A DNA stretch of 37,063 bases from Thermodesulfobacteriota bacterium (lineage in GTDB: Bacteria; Desulfobacterota; Desulfomonilia; UBA1062), in the NCBI GenBank assembly GCA_025454155.1, contig JALOOZ010000005.1, forward strand, positions 1 to 37,063, read 5' to 3'. Positions 31,457 to 37,063 of the stretch are shown here, in pieces. Numbering within the stretch: position 1 is the first letter of the stretch; each line of letters begins with the position of its first letter. The position numbers and the translations under genes were made by a program. Under the pieces are notes generated by a model that was not told where the DNA came from, made no database searches, and worked only from the letters and a program-made list of their open reading frames with translations.

Positions 31457-32443
31457 ATGGACAAGAGACGCATCGTTTCCGGTATCAGGCCTACCGGAGA
31501 CCTCCACCTGGGGCATTACCTCGGGGTGCTGAAAAACTGGGTGAGCCTCCAGGACGAATACCAGTGCTTCTATTTCGTTGCCGACTGGCACGCGCTGACA
31601 AGCGAGTACAAGGACCCGACCATCATAGCCCAGAGCTCCCGGGACATGGTGATCATCTGGCTGAGCGTGGGTCTGGATCCGGAAAGATCGGTCCTGTTCC
31701 GGCAGTCCGACATCAAGAGCCATGCCGAGCTGTTCACGCTCCTGTCCATGATCACCCCGGTCTCGTGGCTCGAGCGGAACCCCACGTACAAGGAGATGAG
31801 GGAGGAGCTCAAGGAGAAGGACCTGAGCACCTTCGGCTTTCTCGGATACCCGGTTCTCCAGGCGGCCGACATCGTGATCTACCACGCGGACCGGGTTCCC
31901 ATCGGGGAGGACCAGCTCCCCCATCTTGAGCTGACCCGGGAGATCGTCCGCAGGTTCAACCACCTCTATGGCGCCGAGATCCTCAGGGAGCCCAAGGAGA
32001 TCCTCACCGAGGCCCCCAGGGTGCCGGGCCTCGACGGAAGGAAGATGTCCAAGTCATACGGCAATGCCGTATTCATCTCAGAGACGGAAGAGAGCCTGAA
32101 ACCCAAGGTGATGCAGATGCTCACGGACATCAAGCGCATGCGAAGGAGCGATCCCGGGGAGCCCAAGGACTGCAATCTCTACCCCTTCCACGATTTCTTC
32201 ACCGATGAGTCGACCCGGGAAGAGATCCAGGCAGGATGCAGGAGCGCTCAGTGGGGGTGCGTGGACTGCAAGAAGATCCTCATCAAGAACCTCATTGCCG
32301 AGTTCAGGCCGGTGTGGGAGAAGATAGAGTATTTCAGAGGCCACAAGACCCTGGTGGATGACATCCTCAAGGCTGGCTGCGAGAAGGCGACCCGCGAGTC
32401 CGCGCTCACCATGGTTCGCGTCAGGGAGGCCATGAAGCTTTAG
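31457..32443 (+). CDS. trpS: Tryptophanyl-tRNA synthetase
   Basis: A class I aminoacyl-tRNA synthetase charging tRNA-Trp, 328 residues. HIGH-type motif HLGH (17-20) and a perfect KMSKS (196-200) are present, with SGIRPTGDLHLGHYLG at the N-terminus and VGEDQ-like PIGEDQLPHLELTREI. A CRSAQWGCVDCK segment is normal for bacterial enzymes of this type. GAGGAGAG stands directly before the ATG. It is followed after seven bases by scpA, a common neighbour in deltaproteobacteria. Confidence 0.95.
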   Translation: MDKRRIVSGIRPTGDLHLGHYLGVLKNWVSLQDEYQCFYFVADWHALTSEYKDPTIIAQSSRDMVIIWLSVGLDPERSVLFRQSDIKSHAELFTLLSMITPVSWLERNPTYKEMREELKEKDLSTFGFLGYPVLQAADIVIYHADRVPIGEDQLPHLELTREIVRRFNHLYGAEILREPKEILTEAPRVPGLDGRKMSKSYGNAVFISETEESLKPKVMQMLTDIKRMRRSDPGEPKDCNLYPFHDFFTDESTREEIQAGCRSAQWGCVDCKKILIKNLIAEFRPVWEKIEYFRGHKTLVDDILKAGCEKATRESALTMVRVREAMKL

Positions 32444-32450
32444 GATTGCC

Positions 32451-33188
32451 ATGGAGACAGTGGAACATCCTCAACGCATGCAGGCTATGGACAGGGACTT
32501 CGTCCTCCGCCTGCCCATGTTCGAAGGGCCGCTGGACCTGCTGCTTTACCTCATCGAGAAGAACCGGTTCACCCTGCAGGACCTGGAGGTGAGCCCCATC
32601 ATCGACCAGTACCTTGCCTACATCGAACGGGTACGCCTGCTCGATATATCTCTGGCAGGTGAATTCCTCGACATGGCGTCCTACCTCATCTGGCTCAAGT
32701 CGCGCATACTGCTGCCCGAGGCGTTCACCCACAAGGACGAGGAAGGGAAGAACCCCGTTGAGGAACTCAGGGAGATGCTGATGGCCTACCAGGCAATCAA
32801 GGCGGCCTCCAGGGAGCTCGGCATGAGGCCCATGCTCTACTGGGACACCTTCCCCAAGGGGTCTGTCCAGGAGGAGCGTGAGGTCTCCAGGACAAGCCTG
32901 GGTCCTCTGATGGAGGCCGTCGCCGCCATCCGTGTCCGGACCAGGCAGCTCGTCGTGAACATCACGCCCATGCGGTTCAGCATTCAGGAGATCATGGCCC
33001 GTATCCAGGGTCTGTTCGCGAGCCGGAAGAAAATAGCCCTGAGAGAGGCCGCCCCGAGCGGTGAAAAGACGGAACTCATAGGTGCCTTCATGGCGGCCCT
33101 GGAGATGTCGCGGCTCAGCATCTTGAAGCTTGTCCAGAGGGGTCTGTTCTCGACCATCTATCTGCTGAGGAGGACGGACCGGCCATGA
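32451..33188 (+). CDS. scpA: Segregation and condensation protein A
   Basis: A 245-residue kleisin that joins SMC heads and ScpB to compact the chromosome. The family opening FEGPLDLLLYLIEKNRFTLQDLEV is present in two halves (FEGPLDLLLYLIEKN at about 25-39), then DISLAGEFLDMASYLIWLKSR, and a C-terminal winged-helix that ends SILKLVQRGLFSTIYLLR. AGGA lies five bases before the ATG. Several internal Met codons near residue 10-13 could also serve as starts. Confidence 0.93.
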   Translation: METVEHPQRMQAMDRDFVLRLPMFEGPLDLLLYLIEKNRFTLQDLEVSPIIDQYLAYIERVRLLDISLAGEFLDMASYLIWLKSRILLPEAFTHKDEEGKNPVEELREMLMAYQAIKAASRELGMRPMLYWDTFPKGSVQEEREVSRTSLGPLMEAVAAIRVRTRQLVVNITPMRFSIQEIMARIQGLFASRKKIALREAAPSGEKTELIGAFMAALEMSRLSILKLVQRGLFSTIYLLRRTDRP

Positions 33189-33224
33189 GGTTCATCCACC
33201 CATTGACGCGGGAGGTAGGGATCC

Positions 33225-33767
33225 GTGGCTAAAAGGGAGATCCTCGAGGCGCTCATCTTTTCCGCCAGCGGAGCCGTGGCACTCAAGGATATTCTGAGGA
33301 TCCTGCCAGATTCGTCGCCCGAAGAGATTCAAGGATACGTGGAGGAACTGAACGTCCTGTATGAGTCATCCCATCGGAGTTTCAGGATCCACCGGGCCGG
33401 CGGCGGTTACCTTTTCATGACTCAGCCGGAGTATGCCCCCTCCATACGTCAACTCGTGAGCCCGGTGAGATTGACCGGGGCGGCCCTGGAGGTTCTTGCC
33501 GTCGTCGCGTACAAGGGGCCCTGTTCCAAACAGACCATCGACGGCATCCGGGGGGTGGACTCAACCTCAAGCCTCAAGCAGCTCATAAAGCACCAGCTCA
33601 TCGACATCAAGCCAGGCAAACCCATGCTGTACTACACCTCTGATAAATTCCTTGAGGTCTTCGGGCTGACCTCCCTGTCCGAACTGCCCGATATCGCCCA
33701 GTTCGAGGAGGTCTTCGGCATGCCCGAGGTTCCGGCAGTGGCCCCGGGACATGAGGATGGGCTATGA
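33225..33767 (+). CDS. scpB: Segregation and condensation protein B
   Basis: A 180-residue winged-helix dimer and partner of ScpA in the SMC complex. Motifs include EILEALIFSASGAVALKDI and RLTGAALEVLAVVAYKGPCSKQTIDGIRGVDS (the conserved helix-strand block, seen around residues 83-114). It uses a GTG start with GGAGG nine bases upstream. Its stop overlaps by six bases the stop of the convergent PilZ-methyltransferase gene. Confidence 0.92.
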   Translation: MAKREILEALIFSASGAVALKDILRILPDSSPEEIQGYVEELNVLYESSHRSFRIHRAGGGYLFMTQPEYAPSIRQLVSPVRLTGAALEVLAVVAYKGPCSKQTIDGIRGVDSTSSLKQLIKHQLIDIKPGKPMLYYTSDKFLEVFGLTSLSELPDIAQFEEVFGMPEVPAVAPGHEDGL

Positions 33768-35216
33768 TGGCTTTTCGATATTGAGGAAGAGGTTGATACC
33801 CTCGGGTTCCTTTTCCACGATCATGGAGGGTTTGCCCGGCAGGTCTGATGCCAGCCGCTTCATCTCATCCTCGCTGCGGTGTATCAGGAACCACTCGGCA
33901 CCATATTCCATGATGAATCTCTGGGGATTATAGAGCCCGAAGTTGCCTATGGCCAGCAGGCCCCCCGGCTTCAGGAAGCTGTAGAGCTTGTGGATGAGAC
34001 GGTTCGATGCCCTTTCCGACAGGTAGTCGAAGAGCCCCGCAGTGTAAACGAAGTCGGCCTCGAGGTAGAGATTCTTTCCGGCCTCCTTTTCCACGATGAG
34101 CCGTTTGATGTTATCCTGCTCGAAGGATACCCGCACCTGAGGATTGTCCCTTACGAGCGGTTCGATCCGGGAGCGGGCATCATTCAGGGCGAGACTGTCC
34201 TGGTCCATGGCGATGAACTCGATGGTGTAGGGAAGCGTCTTCCCCTCGAATCCCTTGATAAGATCCGAGAATTCGTGGGCCGGACCACAGGCGACGCTTA
34301 TGATCTTGAGGTTCCTGGACACGGTGTTGTTTGTCAGGATTTCACGGAGCTTTCTGCAAAGGTAGGTCCTGCGGTTTCTCACAGCCCGGGCCGCGGTCCC
34401 CTCACAGTCGACCTTGTTCAGGGCCTGGGCGAATAGGGTATCCCCCTCAAAGGCATTGCGGTAAATGATGTTCATCATCTCGTAGTCACCCGCATATCCC
34501 AGGGGCTTGGTTATGCTCCTGTGGAACAGGGCCGACTTGGCCAGGTATTCGTTCAGCCGCTTCTGGAAGAACTCCCGATGTATGAAATGCTGCTTGGGAT
34601 CTGTGAAACGGCTGATGATGGTTGTGAAGTGGTCGTAGTAGCGGTTCAGCTCATCAAAGAGCGCATCGAAGGCGAGTCCCTGCAACGTCTCCAGGAGTGT
34701 CTCCTGGAGCGACTCATCCTCCTGCTTGATGACCTCCAGGTCCTGGGAGAGTCTCTCGGAAAACCCTTCGAGGATGAAGTTGAGGTGCGAGGTGAGGTTG
34801 ACGAACTCGGGGTCGAGGTTCTCCTCGATGGCCATGGACTGTACAAAATCCAGGAAGTCGTTTTGAAGCTTGGTTATCTTGTCAGCCCGCACAACGGAGT
34901 AGACATCCATGTCCTGGTCGTTGTACGAACAGCCGATGCAGGACAGGATCTGGCCGTTCTTCTCCTCGTCCTGTATATGGATGATGGTGGCACTGGACAG
35001 ATGGACTTCACTGTTGAAGAAGAAGAATCTGAGATCACCGATGATGTCGCCTATGTGCAGAAGCAGGCTGCCGTCTTCGAGATAGAATGAGACGCCACTC
35101 CGCGAGTAATCCTTGACCCGGCAGGTATGCTCAATTTTCTGGAAATCATGAAAGCGCACTACCTTGTCGGAGTCGCTTGACTCCACAGAATATCTCAGGT
35201 CACGCTTGAGCCTCAC
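33762..35216 (-). CDS. PilZ-like domain fused to a SAM-dependent methyltransferase (PhcB-like)
   Basis: A 484-residue cytoplasmic fusion. Residues 1-105 resemble PilZ: DYSRSG (36-41) is a canonical D-x-S-x-x-G, while the arginine motif is degenerate (KRDLR at 4-8). A helical linker follows (about 110-205). Residues 230-290 carry KPLGYAGDYEMMN and RAVRNRRTYL, and 305-480 form a class I methyltransferase with motif I SVACGPAHE (307-315), FIAMDQD (334-340) and DFVYTAGLFDYLS. From memory this set resembles proteins annotated as 3-hydroxypalmitate methyl ester (PhcB-like) synthases. GTG start at 35216 with AGGAG six bases upstream. A sigma-28-like promoter precedes it. Inference: a methyltransferase gated by c-di-GMP. 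Confidence 0.75.
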   Translation of the reverse strand: MRLKRDLRYSVESSDSDKVVRFHDFQKIEHTCRVKDYSRSGVSFYLEDGSLLLHIGDIIGDLRFFFFNSEVHLSSATIIHIQDEEKNGQILSCIGCSYNDQDMDVYSVVRADKITKLQNDFLDFVQSMAIEENLDPEFVNLTSHLNFILEGFSERLSQDLEVIKQEDESLQETLLETLQGLAFDALFDELNRYYDHFTTIISRFTDPKQHFIHREFFQKRLNEYLAKSALFHRSITKPLGYAGDYEMMNIIYRNAFEGDTLFAQALNKVDCEGTAARAVRNRRTYLCRKLREILTNNTVSRNLKIISVACGPAHEFSDLIKGFEGKTLPYTIEFIAMDQDSLALNDARSRIEPLVRDNPQVRVSFEQDNIKRLIVEKEAGKNLYLEADFVYTAGLFDYLSERASNRLIHKLYSFLKPGGLLAIGNFGLYNPQRFIMEYGAEWFLIHRSEDEMKRLASDLPGKPSMIVEKEPEGINLFLNIEKPS

Positions 35217-35274
35217 TCACGTCTCCTCTTCACTGCAAGGTTGTCACTGGATTTGATACTCCAGTACGAATAGC

Positions 35275-35302
35275 ATTACGGCATTGGCCCGGGAAAACTT
35301 TA
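35275..35302 (-). promoter_or_regulatory. Candidate sigma-28 (FliA-type flagellar) promoter
   Basis: Minus strand TAAAGTTT (35302-35295) is a perfect match to the flagellar sigma-28 -35 element. GCCGTAAT (35282-35275) matches GCCG of the -10 element GCCGATAA. The spacer is 12 bases, one longer than the usual 11. It stands about 60 bases before the GTG of the PilZ-methyltransferase gene. Confidence 0.45.
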
Positions 35303-35331
35303 CATTCATGGGAATAAAGGACGGATTGAGG

Positions 35332-35730
35332 TCAGGACTGGGCGCAATCGCTCATGTCCCCACCCAGCTTTTCAAGGGCGTGGGGTAGAGCGGGGGCTAT
35401 CGCTTCGAGGCATTCCCTGGCCGCCTTGGGGCTTCCAGGCAGGTTGATGATGAGGGTGCGTTTCCTGGCACCTACGACGGCCCTGGAGATCATGGCATGG
35501 GGTGTCTTTTTCAGGCTCTCGGCGCGCATCACCTCCTCCATGCCCGGTACCCGCCTGTCAATGACCGACAGGGTGGCCTCAGGGGTGACATCCCGGGGCG
35601 AGAGCCCTGTGCCGCCCGTTGTCACGATAAGGTCTAGGCCTCGTTCGTCACACCAACTCGCCAGCCGCTCCTTGATGAGATCGATGTCGTCGGGCTTGTC
35701 GCTCAGGGTGAGGACGCCAGCCTTCATCAT
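35332..35730 (-). CDS. Mog/MoaB-family molybdopterin protein with an internal in-frame gap
   Basis: Mog/MoaB proteins adenylate molybdopterin before metal insertion. The open frame from ATG 35730 gives 132 residues; the family usually has about 160 or more. After [12 protein letters not shown] (1-12) the sequence jumps to [11 protein letters not shown], skipping roughly 33 residues that in relatives hold the first helix, the D(T/K)(S/G)G motif and a beta strand. The remainder is intact, with [18 protein letters not shown] and [18 protein letters not shown]. The start overlaps the upstream stop by ATGA. It may be non-functional, or the gap may be an assembly fault; see the findings. Confidence 0.75.
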   Translation of the reverse strand: MMKAGVLTLSDKPDDIDLIKERLASWCDERGLDLIVTTGGTGLSPRDVTPEATLSVIDRRVPGMEEVMRAESLKKTPHAMISRAVVGARKRTLIINLPGSPKAARECLEAIAPALPHALEKLGGDMSDCAQS

Positions 35731-36164
35731 CGCTTTACAACCTTGAGCCTGCCCTCGGCCGCGATCACAACGGGGCGTGGTACCCCCTTGCTCTTGGCCA
35801 GCAGGCTCAAATCCCTCTGATTGAGGTAGGACACCTGAGCCATCGCTATGGAGAGCGGGGTTTTGGGATTGTTCACGAGTGCGAGCCTGATCTGGTAATT
35901 CCTCAGCCACTCCCGGTTCATGCCGATCTCTTTGAGGACATCCTCGGTCACCTGCCGATTGCTGGCTATGGCGATGATCTCGCTTTCGGTGATCTTCGGC
36001 GAGTTGATCACTGCAAGCTGAACAAGCTTGTTGGCGTCACGGATCAGGATCGAACGGGCCTCCTTGGAGGCCTTGCGTGCAAGATCGAGCTTTTCCGAGA
36101 CCGACATGGTCTGTATCTTCTGGAAGAGGCCCCTGATGGACGCGTCGGAATCGTTATTTTCCAT
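35727..36164 (-). CDS. Conserved-type helical repeat hypothetical protein
   Basis: A 145-residue, mainly helical cytoplasmic protein. Two related units are visible, [20 protein letters not shown] (about 53-72) and [19 protein letters not shown] (about 96-114), suggesting a leucine-rich-variant or HEAT-like repeat fold. I recall similar short repeat proteins in deltaproteobacteria but no function. ATG 36164 lies 11 bases inside the end of the EF-G-like gene and its stop overlaps the Mog start, so the three genes are probably one transcript. Confidence 0.6.
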   Translation of the reverse strand: MENNDSDASIRGLFQKIQTMSVSEKLDLARKASKEARSILIRDANKLVQLAVINSPKITESEIIAIASNRQVTEDVLKEIGMNREWLRNYQIRLALVNNPKTPLSIAMAQVSYLNQRDLSLLAKSKGVPRPVVIAAEGRLKVVKR

Positions 36165-37063
36165 CCTTGGCTGCCTTCGCCTCCTCAATGATCTTGTCCT
36201 GGAGGTTATACGGCACCGGATCGAGATGGGAGTAGCTCAGGGTGAACGTGCCCCTGCCGGAGGTTATGGACGTGAGGCTCGCTGCATAGGTGAGCACCTC
36301 GGCCAGGGGTATCTGGGCCTTGAGCTCCTGGTACTTTCCCCGTGAGTTCATGCCCTCGATCTTGGCCCTGCGGCTGTTGAGGTCGCCCATGACATCGCCC
36401 ATGCACTCCTCGGGTACGGTCACGACGATGTTCATGATGGGCTCGAGCAGGATGGGCCGGCACTGTTCCATGGCCTTCTTGAAGGCCAGCGAGCCTGCGA
36501 TCTTGAAGGCCATCTCCGAGGAGTCCACCTCGTGGTATGAGCCGAAGTATACCGTGACCCTGATATCCACGACCGGGTTTCCTGTCAGCGGACCTGTCTG
36601 CATGGACTCGATCACGCCCTTTTCAACTGCAGGGATGTACTGCCTGGGAATGACCCCCCCCACTATGCCGTTGACGAACTCGAAGCCAGCCCCACGTTCC
36701 TGGGGTTCCACCCTGAGCCAGCAGTCTCCGAACTGGCCGTGGCCGCCCGTCTGTTTCTTGTGCTTGCCCTGTACCTCGGCACTGGCCGTGATGGTCTCCT
36801 TGTAGGGGACCTTGGGTGTCTTGAGCTCCACCTCGACGCCGTACCTCCTCTTGAGCCTGTCCACGGCTATCTCTATGTGGAGCTGGCCCAGGCCGGACAG
36901 GATGAACTCGCCGGTCTGCTCGTCACGGAACACCTTGAGGACAGGGTCTTCGTCCATGATCTTATGGAACGCCGGCATGATCTTCTCGACATCGGCCTTG
37001 GTCTTGGGGGTCACGGCCATGTTCATGATGGGATCGGGGAATACCGGGTTCGGCAGGGTGAAG
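36154..37063 (-). CDS. Elongation factor G-like translational GTPase, 5' part outside the window
   Basis: The frame is open to the window edge, giving the C-terminal 302 residues (domains III-V). It begins FTLPNPVFPDPIMNMAV and contains GLGQLHIEIAVDRLKRRYGV (domain III), GKHKKQTGGHGQFGDCWLRV (domain IV) and SRRAKIEGMNSRGKYQELKA (domain V). Domain IV (KKQTGGHGQFGD) fits the EF-G-like second type seen in many anaerobes rather than the str-operon fusA, and no ribosomal protein genes accompany it. The GTPase domain is not visible, so the subtype remains provisional. Confidence 0.88.
   Translation of the reverse strand, partial: FTLPNPVFPDPIMNMAVTPKTKADVEKIMPAFHKIMDEDPVLKVFRDEQTGEFILSGLGQLHIEIAVDRLKRRYGVEVELKTPKVPYKETITASAEVQGKHKKQTGGHGQFGDCWLRVEPQERGAGFEFVNGIVGGVIPRQYIPAVEKGVIESMQTGPLTGNPVVDIRVTVYFGSYHEVDSSEMAFKIAGSLAFKKAMEQCRPILLEPIMNIVVTVPEECMGDVMGDLNSRRAKIEGMNSRGKYQELKAQIPLAEVLTYAASLTSITSGRGTFTLSYSHLDPVPYNLQDKIIEEAKAAKDGK

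Noticed and set aside
30779-31963. 394-codon minus-strand frame opposite the M50 protease and trpS
   Set aside because: Antisense to two clear genes; composition is typical of a shadow frame.
1-37063. Phage, transposon, CRISPR or toxin-antitoxin island
   Set aside because: No transposase, integrase, terminal repeats, spaced direct repeats or paired small toxin genes were seen; gene content is chromosomal housekeeping, motility and signalling.

Overview
The window looks like part of the chromosome of a GC-rich, anaerobic, flagellated Gram-negative bacterium, most likely a deltaproteobacterial (Desulfobacterota-type) lineage. The support is a four-subunit pyruvate:ferredoxin oxidoreductase, an outer-membrane porin, a flagellar operon with sigma-54-type promoters and sigma-54 activators, an SH3-plus-membrane-anchor protein, and ScpAB and EF-G genes of ordinary bacterial type. 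I see no tRNA, rRNA, CRISPR, insertion sequence or phage gene. Species cannot be assigned from this sequence alone.

Layout. (1) 1-5 kb: a truncated porin gene (minus), then phosphomannomutase/phosphoglucomutase, an SH3 anchor protein and a broken threonine dehydratase-like gene (plus). (2) 4.9-7.9 kb: the porCDAB operon (minus). (3) 8.0-9.9 kb: a diguanylate cyclase and a PilZ protein (plus), driven by a strong sigma-54-type promoter that abuts the divergent sigma-70-type promoter of the por operon. (4) 9.9-15.8 kb: a class A penicillin-binding protein, a small Cys-rich protein, a DUF47/PhoU-like protein, and an acyl-CoA ligase-like gene overlapping a PflX-type radical SAM gene. (5) 15.8-22.5 kb: the flagellar operon flgB-flgC-fliE-fliF-fliG-fliH-fliI-fliJ-motE (minus), preceded by a clear sigma-54-type promoter. 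(6) 22.6-28.1 kb: a sigma-54 activator of FlbD/FleQ type, a large AMIN-TPR-like envelope protein, and an NtrC-type response regulator. (7) 28.1-30.7 kb: an IHF/HU protein, an RsuA/RluB-type pseudouridine synthase, a zinc-ribbon protein and SfsA. (8) 30.8-33.8 kb: an M50 protease, trpS, scpA and scpB (plus). (9) 33.8-37.1 kb: a PilZ-methyltransferase fusion, a shortened Mog/MoaB protein, a repeat-type hypothetical protein and the 3' part of an EF-G-like gene (minus).

The main theme is flagellar biogenesis tied to cyclic di-GMP. The same promoter type (sigma-54) is seen before the flagellar operon and before the GGDEF-PilZ pair, two sigma-54 activators and an IHF-like protein lie nearby, and a sigma-28-like box precedes a gene fusing a PilZ-like domain to a methyltransferase that resembles the PhcB/3-hydroxy-palmitate methyl ester synthase family. 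This suggests, as inference only, a c-di-GMP-linked signal-synthesis or modification branch of the motility regulon. A second notable point is that two unrelated genes (threonine dehydratase-like and Mog-like) each appear to lack about 33 internal codons, which should be separated from assembly error.
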